This document shows positions 32,301 through 40,692 of a DNA stretch of 64,000 nt, piece after piece; position 1 is the stretch's first letter; every line of letters begins with the position of its first letter. The stretch spans positions 62,001 through 126,000 of the forward strand of contig NZ_VTZW01000008.1 in assembly GCF_009728995.1 (NCBI RefSeq). The letters are read 5' to 3'. Origin of the DNA: Streptomonospora sp. PA3. Its GTDB lineage: Bacteria > Actinomycetota > Actinomycetes > Streptosporangiales > Streptosporangiaceae. A program made the position numbers and the translations under genes. The notes below the pieces were generated by a model. It was not told the origin of the DNA and made no database searches. It was given only the letters and a program-made list of their open reading frames with translations.

Positions 32301-32427
32301 GTGCGGCAATGGGGCTGAGATGCGCGAAGCGCCCCGCGCTACGCGGACCGCGCCCATTGCCGCAGCCAACCCCCTCAACGGCTGTAGGTGCGGTACTTCT
32401 CCGGGGCGGCGGGTGACGGGTGGGCGC
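32301..32427. repeat. Inverted repeat, copy 2 of the dispersed family
   Basis: Left arm 32301-32332 begins GTGCGGCAATGGGG and ends GCGCGAAGCGC; right arm 32336-32364 is GCGCTACGCG...CCCATTGCCGCA; 32402-32427 repeats the module GGCGGGTGACGGGTGGGCGC. Arms and module match 952-1178, but here the arms are only 3 nt apart and can form a long hairpin, and the module lies outside. Confidence 0.7.
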
Positions 32428-32489
32428 CGCGGGCCGGACCGCGCCCCCGCACGGTCCGGCCCCCTCGGGGTACGCCGGGTGGGAGCCGG

Positions 32490-33089
32490 TCAGATGCCGC
32501 CCGCCACGAGGGCGCGGAAGGTGAGCGGGCCGACGATGCCGTCGTCGTCGAGGCACTCGCCCTGGTCGTTGCAGGTCTCCCGCTGGAACCGCTTGACGGC
32601 CCGCTCGGTGACGGGCCCGAAGATGCCGTCGATGCCCGACTCCTTCAGGTGGCCGCGCTCGACGAGCATGCTCTGCACCGCCGCGACCTTGGGCCCCCTG
32701 CTGCCTTGCAGGGTCTGGCCGTACCAGTCGCGCAGCTGCGCCCAGGTCTCGATCCCGACGTCGCCGCTGAGCGGGATGTCGTTCTTCTTCTGGTAGGACG
32801 TCACCGACTTGCTGAGCCCGGTGTCGTAGACGCCGTCGTAGCCGTTGCCGCCGGGGTCGTACTTGTTCGCGCCGGTCATCAGGTACTGGATGCCGCGCAC
32901 GATGAAACCGGTGTCGCCTTCGGTGTAGGTGGGCCAGGGCAGGGCGTTGATCTCGGCCTGCAGTTGCGGGTTGTCCTCGCCCAGGCGGTCGGCCGACGCC
33001 GCCGGCGCGGCCCCGAACCCCGCCGCCAGTGCGAGCCCGGCCGAGGCGATGACCGCCGCTACTCTGCGTGCCCCCGTTGCGGGTGCCAT
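32490..33089 (-). CDS. Secreted peptidoglycan-binding protein
   Basis: 199 residues. Sec signal peptide 1-33 (RR near the start, hydrophobic AAVIASAGLALAAGFGA, cleavage near ASA). Two PG_binding_1-type repeats follow: GFIVRGIQYLM...YDGVYDTGLSKSVTSYQ and PKVAAVQSMLVERGHL...DGIFGPVTERAVKRFQ. No catalytic domain, so it probably binds cell wall. A Cys pair (ETCNDQGECLDDDG) may form a disulfide. Start ATG 33089 with AAGGAGG 9 nt upstream; the longer open frame is not supported. Confidence 0.88.
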   Translation of the reverse strand: MAPATGARRVAAVIASAGLALAAGFGAAPAASADRLGEDNPQLQAEINALPWPTYTEGDTGFIVRGIQYLMTGANKYDPGGNGYDGVYDTGLSKSVTSYQKKNDIPLSGDVGIETWAQLRDWYGQTLQGSRGPKVAAVQSMLVERGHLKESGIDGIFGPVTERAVKRFQRETCNDQGECLDDDGIVGPLTFRALVAGGI

Positions 33090-33245
33090 CAGCACGCTCC
33101 TCCTTCGTCTCGTGTGGTGCGTACACACAGGAGGATGCCCCTGGGAGCTGCGGTGTTTCCAGAAACGACATGATCGGCCACTGTCGGTCACGAAACGATT
33201 CGGTGACAACCGGTGACCGTGGTATCGCGTCATGCCGCCCCAACG

Positions 33246-33311
33246 CCCCGCCTTTCGGACCGCACGGCCCGGTGCTGCCCGGTGCTGCCCGGTGCGGCCC
33301 GAAAGGCGGGG
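33246..33311 (-). terminator. Large terminator hairpin of the his operon
   Basis: Stem CCCCGCCTTTCGG / CCGAAAGGCGGGG (13 bp), one mismatch, then CCGCAC / GTGCGG (6 bp). The loop contains three tandem copies of CCCGGTGCTG-like decamers (about 33268-33295). It starts 10 nt after the hisF stop. Confidence 0.75.
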
Positions 33312-33321
33312 CCGGAGGCGG

Positions 33322-34092
33322 CTACCGGACGGGGTGGCCGCAGGCGCGCAGTTCGGCCTTGACGTCGGCGACGGTGAACTCGCCGAAGTGGAACACACTG
33401 GCGGCGAGAACGGCGTCGGCGCCGGCGGCGACAGCCGGCGGGAAGTGCTCGACCTTGCCGGCGCCGCCACTGGCGATCACCGGGATCTCCACCACCGCGC
33501 GCACCGCCCGGATCAGCTCCAGGTCGAAGCCGGCGCGGGTGCCGTCGGCGTCCATGGAGTTCAGCAGCAGCTCGCCGGCGCCCAGTTCGGCGCCGCGCGC
33601 GGCCCACTCGACCGCGTCGATGCCGGTGCCCCGGCGGCCGCCGTGGGTGGTGACCTCGAACCCGCTGGGAGTGGTGTGCTCTCCGGTGGCGCGGCGCACG
33701 TCGGCGGAGAGCACCAGCACCTGGCTGCCGAAGCGCTCGGCGATCTCGCGGATCAGCTCGGGGCGCGCGATGGCGGCGGTGTTGACGCCGACCTTGTCGG
33801 CTCCGGCGCGCAGCAGCCGGTCGACGTCGGCGGGGGTGCGCACTCCCCCGCCCACGGTCAGCGGGATGAACACCTGCTCGGCGGTGCGGCGCACGACCTC
33901 GTAGGTGGTCTCGCGGTCGCCGCTGGAGGCGGTGACGTCCAGGAACGTCAGCTCGTCGGCGCCTTCGGCGTCGTAGCGGCCGGCCAGCTCGACGGGGTCG
34001 CCGGCGTCGCGCAGGTTCTGGAAGTTGACGCCCTTGACCACCCGCCCGGCGTCGACGTCGAGGCAGGGGATGACGCGCACGGCCAGTGTCAT
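33322..34092 (-). CDS. hisF: Imidazole glycerol phosphate synthase, cyclase subunit
   Basis: 256 residues. With HisH converts PRFAR and ammonia to IGP and [21 protein letters not shown] has the catalytic Asp; [29 protein letters not shown] (second catalytic Asp) and VIASGGAGK are the barrel loops. Start ATG 34092 overlaps the priA stop as ATGA. Last gene of the his operon, followed by a large hairpin. Confidence 0.97.
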   Translation of the reverse strand: MTLAVRVIPCLDVDAGRVVKGVNFQNLRDAGDPVELAGRYDAEGADELTFLDVTASSGDRETTYEVVRRTAEQVFIPLTVGGGVRTPADVDRLLRAGADKVGVNTAAIARPELIREIAERFGSQVLVLSADVRRATGEHTTPSGFEVTTHGGRRGTGIDAVEWAARGAELGAGELLLNSMDADGTRAGFDLELIRAVRAVVEIPVIASGGAGKVEHFPPAVAAGADAVLAASVFHFGEFTVADVKAELRACGHPVR

Positions 34093-34820
34093 GCCTCGCG
34101 CACCGCCTTCAGCGCCTCCTGCAGGGTGAAGGCGCCTTCGTAGAGGGCGGTGCCCATGATCGCGCCTTCCACGCCCTCGCCGGTGAGCGAGGCGATGGCG
34201 GTGAGGTCGTCCAGGGTGGCGATGCCGCCGCTGGCGACCACGGGCTTGTCGGTGCGGCGGGCGACGGTGCGCAGCAGCTCCAGGTTGGGGCCCTTGAGCG
34301 TGCCGTCCTTGGTGACGTCGGTGACGACGTAGCGGGCGCAGCCCTCGGCCTCCAGGCGGTCGAGGGTGGACATCAGGTCGCCGCCGTCGCGAGTCCAGCC
34401 GCGGGCGGCCAGGGTGGTGCCGCGCACGTCCAGGCCGATGGCGATGCGGTCGCCGTGCTCGGCGATGATGCGGGCGCACCAGTCGGGGTTCTCCAGCGCG
34501 GCCGTGCCGATGTTGACGCGCGTGCAGCCGGTGGCCAGGGCGGCGTCGAGCGAGTCGTCGTCGCGGATGCCGCCGGAGAGCTCGACGCGGACGTCGGTGC
34601 GTCCGACGATCTCGGCGAGCAGGTCGCGGTTGTGGCCGCGGCCGAAGGCGGCGTCGAGGTCGACCAGGTGGATCCATTCGGCGCCGGCCTCCTGCCAGCC
34701 CAGCGCCGCCTGGAGCGGGTCGCCGTAGCGGCCGCCGGAGCCGGCCTTGCCCTGGACGAGCTGGACGGCCTGGCCGTCTGCGACGTCGACGGCGGGCAGC
34801 AGTTCAAGCGTGGAGGACAT
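34089..34820 (-). CDS. priA: Bifunctional HisA/TrpF isomerase PriA
   Basis: 243 residues. Beta/alpha barrel isomerising ProFAR (histidine) and, in actinobacteria, PRA (tryptophan). [18 protein letters not shown] has the first catalytic Asp; [13 protein letters not shown] and [15 protein letters not shown] hold the PriA-type active-site residues; [12 protein letters not shown] is the phosphate loop. The bifunctional call rests on the lineage and the absence of a trpF near trpCBA, not on a decisive residue. 55 bp from hisH, 4-base overlap with hisF. Confidence 0.93.
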   Translation of the reverse strand: MSSTLELLPAVDVADGQAVQLVQGKAGSGGRYGDPLQAALGWQEAGAEWIHLVDLDAAFGRGHNRDLLAEIVGRTDVRVELSGGIRDDDSLDAALATGCTRVNIGTAALENPDWCARIIAEHGDRIAIGLDVRGTTLAARGWTRDGGDLMSTLDRLEAEGCARYVVTDVTKDGTLKGPNLELLRTVARRTDKPVVASGGIATLDDLTAIASLTGEGVEGAIMGTALYEGAFTLQEALKAVREA

Positions 34821-34875
34821 GCGCGGCCTTACTCGTGGGTCGGGGACGGGGGCGGATGGGCGCCGCGAGCGCCGG

Positions 34876-35511
34876 TCACAGGGTGCCGACCCAGTTGGCC
34901 AGCACCCGGGCCCCGGCTTCGCCGGACTTCTCGGGGTGGAACTGGGTGGCCGACAGCGGTCCGTTCTCCACGGCCGCCACGAACGGGGTGCCGTGGGTGC
35001 TCCAGGTCACCAGCGGCGGGGCGATGCGGCTGGAGGCGGGCTGCAGCGTCCAGTCCAGCACGCCGTAGGAGTGCACGAAGTAGAAGCGCTCGTCGGCGGG
35101 GATGCCCGCGAACAGCGCGGTGCCCTCGGGCGCCCGGAGGGTGTTCCAGCCCATGTGCGGCACGATGGGGGCCTGCAGGCGCTCCACGGTGCCGGGCCAC
35201 TCGCCGCAGCCCTCGCTGGCGGCCCCGTGCTCGACGCCGCGTTCGAAGAGCACCTGCATGCCCACGCAGATGCCCAGGACGGGCCGCCCGCCGGCCAGGC
35301 GCTTGCCGATCACCCGGTCGCCGCCGGCGGCCCGCAGGCCCTCGATGCAGGCGGCGAACGCCCCCACGCCCGGCACGACCAATCCGTCGGCCTCCAGGGC
35401 GGCGTGCGGGTCGCCGGTGACGGCGACATCGGCGCCGGTGCGCTCCAGGGCGCGCTGCGCCGAGCGCAGGTTGCCCGAGCCGTAGTCGAGGATGACGACG
35501 CTCTTCGTCAT
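34876..35511 (-). CDS. hisH: Imidazole glycerol phosphate synthase, glutaminase subunit
   Basis: 211 residues; class I amidotransferase supplying ammonia to HisF. Nucleophile Cys82 in GICVGMQ; catalytic His and Glu in QFHPEKSG; oxyanion region VPGVGAF. Start ATG 35511. In an uninterrupted operon it would follow the small membrane gene directly, but a MITE-like element lies 60 bp upstream, so its expression may depend on read-through of that element or on a promoter in it. Confidence 0.96.
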   Translation of the reverse strand: MTKSVVILDYGSGNLRSAQRALERTGADVAVTGDPHAALEADGLVVPGVGAFAACIEGLRAAGGDRVIGKRLAGGRPVLGICVGMQVLFERGVEHGAASEGCGEWPGTVERLQAPIVPHMGWNTLRAPEGTALFAGIPADERFYFVHSYGVLDWTLQPASSRIAPPLVTWSTHGTPFVAAVENGPLSATQFHPEKSGEAGARVLANWVGTL

Positions 35512-35571
35512 GGTGATCCCGCCTTTCGGGTCGCGGACCGCCGTGGTCCGGGTGGAGGGCGCCCGGTCGAG

Positions 35572-35803
35572 CTAGGCCGTGTTTGGTGGGTCCGTCCGTA
35601 GCGAGCGGCGCACTCGTGTGCGCCCCGCGCCCGATCGCGCGAAGCGCCGATCTCCGGCGCGGGGCGCCGCCATAGGGACCAGTGCCGCTCTCGCAAGGCC
35701 GAGGAAGGAGTCAGGGCGGGCCCCCTGTCGACTGACGAGAACGCAGCGAGAGCGGTGCTGGGGCGCCGCGCAGTAGGACAGTGATCCACCAAACATGGCC
35801 TAG
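35572..35803. mobile_element. MITE-like element inside the his operon
   Basis: 232 bp bounded by CTAGGCCGTGTTTGGTGGGTC (35572-35592) and its inverted copy GATCCACCAAACATGGCCTAG (35783-35803), 19 of 21 matching. The outermost CTAG on both sides may be a target duplication, which fits the YTAR preference of IS5-group elements. Inside are subterminal inverted segments (35681-35694 with 35746-35759) but no transposase frame. Right end supplies the stop codon region of the small membrane gene. Confidence 0.85.
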
Positions 35804-35964
35804 CCGCCGAGGTAGCCCAGGCGCAGCGCACCGGCCGCCACCGCCAGCAGCGCACACACCGCGAGGCCGCCCGCCAGCACGCGGTTGACGCGCCACATCG
35901 GCACGGTGCCCCCGGCCAGCAGCCCGCCCAGGGCGATCAGCAGCACACCCCACACCTCGGTCAC
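35800..35964 (-). CDS. Small membrane protein encoded in the his operon
   Basis: 54 residues, mostly two hydrophobic helices (LLIALGGLLAGGTVPM and VLAGGLAVCALLAVAAGAL) with a short basic turn WRVNR. GTG 35964 overlaps the hisB stop as TAGTG, so it is coupled to hisB. Its TAG stop (35800-35802) lies in the end of the MITE-like element, so the original C-terminus may have been altered by insertion. Unknown function; too short for family assignment. Confidence 0.65.
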   Translation of the reverse strand: MTEVWGVLLIALGGLLAGGTVPMWRVNRVLAGGLAVCALLAVAAGALRLGYLGG

Positions 35965-36557
35965 TACAGCGCGCCCTTGGTCGAGGGGACGCCGCTGACG
36001 CGGGGGTCGCGCTCGCAGGCCTGGCGCAGCGCCCGCGCGAGCGCCTTGAACTGGCACTCCACGATGTGGTGGGCGTTGCGGCCGTAGGGCACGCGGACGT
36101 GCAGGGCCACGCGGGCCTGGGCGACGAACGACTCGAAGATGTGGCGGGTCATCGTGGTGTCGTAGTCGCGCCCGATCACCGGCGCCATGCCCTCGGGCTC
36201 GCTGTGCACGAGGTAGGGGCGCCCGGAGACGTCCACGGTCACCTCGGCCAGCGCCTCGTCGAGCGGCACCTTGGCGTCGGCGAAGCGGCGGATGCCGGCC
36301 TTGTCGCCGAGGGCCTCGGCGAAGGCGGCGCCCAGCGCCAGCGCGGTGTCCTCCATGGTGTGGTGGGAGTCGATGTGCAGGTCGCCCTCGGTGCGCACGG
36401 TCAGGTCGAACAGGCCGTGCTTGGCGAGCTGGTCGAGCATGTGGTCGAAGAAGCCGACACCGGTGGAGATGTCGGCGACCCCGCTGCCGTCCAGATCGAT
36501 CTCGACGGCGACCTTGGTCTCCTTGGTGGCGCGTTCGACGCGGCCGGTGCGGCTCAT
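35964..36557 (-). CDS. hisB: Imidazoleglycerol-phosphate dehydratase
   Basis: 197 residues. Metal ligands appear in the duplicated motifs GVGFFDHMLDQLAKHG, DLHIDSHHTMEDTALALG, MTRHIFESF and GRNAHHIVECQFKALARAL. Monofunctional, without the phosphatase domain of enterobacterial HisB. Start ATG 36557 (MSRTGRVERATKET), matching the usual actinobacterial N-terminus; AGGAG is 12 nt upstream. The longer open frame to 36614 runs nearly into hisC and is not chosen. 63 bp after hisC. Confidence 0.96.
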   Translation of the reverse strand: MSRTGRVERATKETKVAVEIDLDGSGVADISTGVGFFDHMLDQLAKHGLFDLTVRTEGDLHIDSHHTMEDTALALGAAFAEALGDKAGIRRFADAKVPLDEALAEVTVDVSGRPYLVHSEPEGMAPVIGRDYDTTMTRHIFESFVAQARVALHVRVPYGRNAHHIVECQFKALARALRQACERDPRVSGVPSTKGAL

Positions 36558-36620
36558 GGCTGGCGGATTCTCCTGAGGGTGGCGGTGGGCGTTGCGTCCG
36601 GCTCGTGCTATCACTGGGGC

Positions 36621-37748
36621 TTACAGCAGCTGTTCGGGGCTCACCTGCAGCAACGCTTCGCGGAACGCCGACATTTCCGCGGCGGTGCCCACGGTGACGC
36701 GCAGCATCTGCGGCGGCCCGACCTCGCGCACCAGGACCCCGCGCTCCAGCAGGCCCCGCCACACCGCCGACCGGTCGGCGAAGTCGCCGAAGAGCACGAA
36801 GTTGGCGTCGGAGTCGGCGACCGCGAAGCCGCACTCGCGCAACCACTCCACCAGCGCGTCGCGCTCCTGGCGCAGCTGCTTGACCTGGCCCAGCAGCTCG
36901 TCGGCGTACTCCAGGGCGGTGGCGGCGACCACCTGGGTGACGGCCGAGAGGTGGTAGGGCAGGCGCACCAGCTGCAGCGCGTCGATCACGGCCGGGTGCG
37001 CGGCGAGGTAGCCCACGCGGGCTCCCGCCAGCGCGAAGGCCTTGGACATGGTGCGCGAGACGATCAGCCGCGGGTGCTCCTCCAGCAGGGTCAGCGCGCT
37101 GGGCGTGCCCTCGCGGCGGAACTCGGCGTAGGCCTCGTCGACGACGACCATGCCCGGGGCGGCCTCGGCGATCGCGGCGATGGTCTCCAGCCCCAGCGCG
37201 GTGCCGGTGGGGTTGTTGGGCGAGGTCAGGAAGACGACGTCGGGCCGGTGGCGCCGCACGGCCGCGACCGCGTCGGCGGTGTCGATGCCGAAGTCGCCGG
37301 CGGAGCGCTGCACGGGCAGCCACTCGGTGGCGGTGACCCGGGAGATGACCGGGTGCATGGAGTAGGAGGGTTCGAACCCCATGGCGGTGCGGCCGGGGCC
37401 GCCGAAGGCCTGCAGGATCTGCTGCAGGATCTCGTTGGACCCGTTGGCGGCCCAGACGCGGTCGGCGCCGAGCCCGTGGCCGAGATAGGTGGCGAGGTCG
37501 GCGCGCAGCCGGGTGGCGTCGCGGTCGGGGTAGCGGTTGAGGCCCGCGGCGGCCTGCTCGACGTTGCGGGCGAGCTCCGCCGCCAGGGCGGGCGAGGGCG
37601 GGTAGGGGTTCTCGTTGGTGTTCAGCGCGACGGGCACCTCCAGCTGCGGCGCGCCGTAGGGGGCGCGCCCGCGCAGGTCCTCGCGCAGCGGCAGGTCCTC
37701 CATGGTGATCGGCTCCCGGGCGGAGGGGCCGCCGGTCTCGGGGCTCAC
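36621..37748 (-). CDS. hisC: Histidinol-phosphate aminotransferase
   Basis: 375 residues, PLP fold type [13 protein letters not shown] at the N-terminus, [11 protein letters not shown] for PLP phosphate, [16 protein letters not shown] (Asp/Tyr) and the PLP lysine in [17 protein letters not shown]. Transfers the amino group of glutamate to imidazole-acetol phosphate. GTG 37748 overlaps the hisD stop as GTGA; an ATG 15 codons later is an alternative, but the overlap supports the first. Confidence 0.95.
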   Translation of the reverse strand: MSPETGGPSAREPITMEDLPLREDLRGRAPYGAPQLEVPVALNTNENPYPPSPALAAELARNVEQAAAGLNRYPDRDATRLRADLATYLGHGLGADRVWAANGSNEILQQILQAFGGPGRTAMGFEPSYSMHPVISRVTATEWLPVQRSAGDFGIDTADAVAAVRRHRPDVVFLTSPNNPTGTALGLETIAAIAEAAPGMVVVDEAYAEFRREGTPSALTLLEEHPRLIVSRTMSKAFALAGARVGYLAAHPAVIDALQLVRLPYHLSAVTQVVAATALEYADELLGQVKQLRQERDALVEWLRECGFAVADSDANFVLFGDFADRSAVWRGLLERGVLVREVGPPQMLRVTVGTAAEMSAFREALLQVSPEQLL

Positions 37749-39055
37749 CTGGCTCCCTCCCGGCCGCCGCCCACGCGCGCGGACACGGCCTCGCCGTGGG
37801 CGGGCAGGTCCTCGGCCTCGGCCAGTGCGACGACGTGCGGGGCGGCCGCGGCCAGGGCGTCGCGGTCGTATTCGACGACGTGTATCCCGCGCAGGAACGT
37901 CTGCACGCTGAGCCCGGCGGTGTGCGCGGCGCTGCCGCCGGTGGGCAGCACGTGGTTGGAGCCGGCGAGGTAGTCGCCCAGCGACACCGGCGAGTAGGGG
38001 CCCACGAAGACGGCGCCGGCGTTGCGCACCGCGGCGGCGTGGGCGGCGGCGTCGGCGGTGATGATCTCCAGGTGCTCGGCGGCGTAGGCGTCGACCACGG
38101 CCAGCCCGTGGGCGATGTCGTCGACGAGCACGATGCCGGACTGGCGGCCGCCCAATGCCTCGGCGACGCGGTCGCGGTGGCGGGTGGCGGCCACGCGGGC
38201 GGCCAGCTCGGTCTCGACCTTGTCGGCGAGCTCGGTCGAGGGGGTGACCAGCACGGAGGCGGCCACCACGTCGTGCTCGGCCTGGCTGACGAGGTCGGCG
38301 GCGACGTAGCCGGGGTCGGCGGTGTCGTCGGCAAGGACGGCGATCTCGGTGGGGCCGGCCTCGGCGTCGATGCCGATGACGCCCTTGAGCAGCCGCTTGG
38401 CGGCGGCGACCCAGATGTTGCCGGGACCGGTGACCATGTCGGCCCGCTCGCACTCGCCGGCGCCGTAGGCGAACATGGCCACGGCCTGGGCGCCGCCGAC
38501 CGCGTAGACCTCCTCGACGCCCAGCAGGGCGCAGGCGGCCAGGACGGTGGGGTGGGGCAGCCCGCCGAACTCGGCCTGGGGCGGGGAGGCGACGGCCAGC
38601 GAGGCGACGCCGGCCTCCTGGGCGGGCACGGCGTTCATCACGACGCTGGAGGGGTAGACCGCGCGGCCGCCGGGGACGTAGAGGCCGACGCGTCCCACGG
38701 GCACCCAGCGCTCGGTGACGGTGCCCCCCGGGACAACGCGGGTGGTGGTGTCCCGGCGCCGCTGGTCGGCGTGCACCCGCCGGGCGCGCTCGACCGACTC
38801 CTCCAGGGCGGCTCGGACGTCGGGGTCCAGCGCGGCCAGGGCGGCGTCGAGCTCGGCGCGGGGCACGCGGATGCCGCAGAGCCGGACGCCGTCGAAGCGC
38901 TCGGTGAGCTCGACGAGCGCCTCGGTACCGCGCACGCGGACGTCCTCGCAGATGGGGCGCACCCGGTCGAGGGCCGCCGCGACGTCGGTCTCGGCGCGCG
39001 GCAGCAGGGCGCGCGGGTCGCCGGCGCTTCCTCGGAGGTCGATTCGGGAGATCAC
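37745..39055 (-). CDS. hisD: Histidinol dehydrogenase
   Basis: 436 residues; zinc-dependent NAD enzyme converting histidinol to histidine in two oxidations. [49 protein letters not shown] and DLVSQAEHD are signature regions; the catalytic Glu/His pair and zinc ligands are in AEHLEI and [14 protein letters not shown] 39055 start with only a weak purine stretch. First gene of the his operon; divergent from ferritin across 246 bp. Confidence 0.97.
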   Translation of the reverse strand: MISRIDLRGSAGDPRALLPRAETDVAAALDRVRPICEDVRVRGTEALVELTERFDGVRLCGIRVPRAELDAALAALDPDVRAALEESVERARRVHADQRRRDTTTRVVPGGTVTERWVPVGRVGLYVPGGRAVYPSSVVMNAVPAQEAGVASLAVASPPQAEFGGLPHPTVLAACALLGVEEVYAVGGAQAVAMFAYGAGECERADMVTGPGNIWVAAAKRLLKGVIGIDAEAGPTEIAVLADDTADPGYVAADLVSQAEHDVVAASVLVTPSTELADKVETELAARVAATRHRDRVAEALGGRQSGIVLVDDIAHGLAVVDAYAAEHLEIITADAAAHAAAVRNAGAVFVGPYSPVSLGDYLAGSNHVLPTGGSAAHTAGLSVQTFLRGIHVVEYDRDALAAAAPHVVALAEAEDLPAHGEAVSARVGGGREGAR

Positions 39056-39176
39056 GGCTTCATTCTAGGGGGCGTGCGGGGGCCGGCGGCTGCCGCGCCC
39101 GGGAGCCCGCGGGCGCTCGCGCGGGCCGGCCGGCGTTCGGGCGGCCGGGGCGACGGAAAGCCCTGCCGAATACCGC

Positions 39177-39239
39177 GGAATTTAGCTTCACCTAAGTTCG
39201 GAATGCCTAACCTGAACCACCCTGGGCAAGGTTTTCCTA
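39177..39239 (+). promoter_or_regulatory. Tandem iron-box-like sites (IdeR/DtxR family)
   Basis: Compared with the 19-bp consensus TTAGGTTAGGCTAACCTAA, 39177-39195 matches 12 bases (ending TTCACCTAA) and 39197-39215 matches 13 (TTCGGAATGCCTAACCTGA). A third half-site, TTAGG on the minus strand, is at 39235-39239. They lie 60-125 nt upstream of ferritin, the arrangement in which Fe-bound IdeR activates storage genes in mycobacteria. Confidence 0.55.
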
Positions 39240-39264
39240 AGTGCCGGAGATTACTCCGCAATAA

Positions 39265-39294
39265 TTCGACAGCGGAATTCCCGGGCGCTATTGT
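39265..39294 (+). promoter_or_regulatory. Putative ferritin promoter, leaderless
   Basis: TTCGAC (-35, 39265-39270), 18-nt spacer, TATTGT (-10, 39289-39294). ATG 39302 follows by 7 nt and there is no Shine-Dalgarno, so transcription probably starts at the initiation codon. Confidence 0.5.
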
Positions 39295-39301
39295 CAATGA
39301 C

Positions 39302-39862
39302 ATGAACGCGACTACTCGAACCTCCGAACACGGCCTTTCGAAGTTCCACCGCCTCCTCCTCGACCAGGTGGGACACGAATTCACCGCCTCGCACCAGTAC
39401 TTCGCGCTGGCGGCCTGGTTCGACGACAGGGACCTTCCCGGACTCGCCCGGGTGTTCTACCGCCAGTCGCTGGAGGAGCGCGACCACGCCACGATGATGG
39501 TCCGCTATCTGCTCGACAACAACGTCTCCCCCGACATTCCCGATGTGGGCGCGATCCAGACCGACTTCACCGAGCCGCGCGAACTCGTGGCCCTGGCCCT
39601 GCGCCAGGAGCAGCAGGTGACCGAGCAGATCCGGCAACTGGCCAAGGCGGCCCGCGACGAGCACGACTACACCGGCGAGCAGTTCATCGACTGGTTCCTG
39701 CAGGAGCAGGTCGAGGAGGTCTCGACCATGTCGACCCTGCTCAACGTGGTCGACCGGGGCAACGGCAACATGTTCGACGTCGAGACCTGGGTCAACCGCG
39801 AGCTGTCGGACCACGGCGACGCCGCCGGCGCCCCCGAGACCGCGGGCCCCTCGGTCGGCTGA
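39302..39862 (+). CDS. Ferritin
   Basis: 186 residues, the size of BfrB-type prokaryotic ferritins. The four-helix ferroxidase ligands are visible: E in EFTASHQYFALAAWF, E-E-R-D-H in SLEERDHATMMV (ExxH), E in LALRQEQQVTEQI, and QFIDWFLQEQVEE. Stores iron as ferric mineral in a 24-mer. No haem-binding Met typical of bacterioferritin stands out. It lies behind iron-box-like sites and a leaderless promoter; divergent from hisD. Confidence 0.93.
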   Translation: MNATTRTSEHGLSKFHRLLLDQVGHEFTASHQYFALAAWFDDRDLPGLARVFYRQSLEERDHATMMVRYLLDNNVSPDIPDVGAIQTDFTEPRELVALALRQEQQVTEQIRQLAKAARDEHDYTGEQFIDWFLQEQVEEVSTMSTLLNVVDRGNGNMFDVETWVNRELSDHGDAAGAPETAGPSVG

Positions 39863-39944
39863 GGCCGCCCGGCCGCCGGAGGCGCGTGGTCCGGCCCGGC
39901 GGCGCCCGCCCCGGATCGCCGGGGGTGGGTGCCGCGGAGTCGGG

Positions 39945-39950
39945 CATACT
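39945..39950 (+). promoter_or_regulatory. Candidate -10 for the LON-domain gene
   Basis: CATACT followed by 6 nt and ATG 39957; no ribosome site. Pattern expected of a leaderless actinobacterial transcript. Confidence 0.4.
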
Positions 39951-39956
39951 TGTGCA

Positions 39957-40637
39957 ATGCCACACCGGTTGCCGCTCTTTCCGCTGAACAGCGTGCTCTT
40001 TCCGGGCACGCCCCTGCCGCTGCGCGTGTTCGAGGAGCGCTACCGGCGGCTCATGGCCGACGTGCTCGACGATCCCGAGGACGCCGCAGCGGGCACCTTC
40101 GGCGTGGTGGGCATCGAACTGGGCCACGAGGTGGGCGAATCCTCCGCGCACCAGCTCGCGGAGGTGGGCTGCACCGCCGAGATCCGCACCGCGCGGCGGC
40201 ACGCCGACGGCACCTTCGACCTGGTGGTCGAGGGCGGCTCCCGCTTCCGGCTGGACGCCGTCGAGGAGACCGGCGGCGAGCACGGCTACATGCGGGCCGA
40301 GGCCACGTTCCTGCCCGACGAGGTCGGCGACGGCGCCGACGAGTACGCCGAGCGGGTCGGGCGCCTGTTCGGCGTCTACTGCGAGCGCCTGCGCGGCATG
40401 GGCCTCTCGGCCGAGCCGCGGCGGGAGTCCCCCGCGGCCCCCTTGCCGCTGTCCTACGCGGTCTCCGCCGCTATGATCATCGACCGGGGCGAGAAGCAGC
40501 GGCTGCTGGAGGCCGACCACGCCGCCGAGCGGCTGCGGCTGGCCGCCGACCTGCTGCGCCGGGAGAACCGCGTGCTGACCTCCCTGCCCGTCCTCCCGGC
40601 CGCGCGCCTGCTGCAGCCCGAGGTCAGCCTGAACTGA
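39957..40637 (+). CDS. LON peptidase substrate-binding domain protein
   Basis: 226 residues. Begins LPLFPLNSVLFPGTPLPLRVFEERYRRL, the hallmark of the Lon N-domain, with the second motif FGVVGIELG. There is no AAA or protease domain, so it is a stand-alone LON-domain protein; such proteins are common in actinobacteria and their partner is unknown. The second half is helical (LLEADHAAERLRLAADLLRRE). Start ATG 39957, apparently leaderless. ybaK follows after 55 bp in the same direction. Confidence 0.9.
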   Translation: MPHRLPLFPLNSVLFPGTPLPLRVFEERYRRLMADVLDDPEDAAAGTFGVVGIELGHEVGESSAHQLAEVGCTAEIRTARRHADGTFDLVVEGGSRFRLDAVEETGGEHGYMRAEATFLPDEVGDGADEYAERVGRLFGVYCERLRGMGLSAEPRRESPAAPLPLSYAVSAAMIIDRGEKQRLLEADHAAERLRLAADLLRRENRVLTSLPVLPAARLLQPEVSLN

Positions 40638-40692
40638 AAACGCCGACCGGGCGGCCGGCACGCGCCGCCGCCCCCGCAGAGCGGAGGCCGCG

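Noticed and set aside
35579-35776. 65-codon frame inside the MITE-like element
   Set aside because: Arg-rich, too short and lacks any transposase motif (no DDE or HUH residues).
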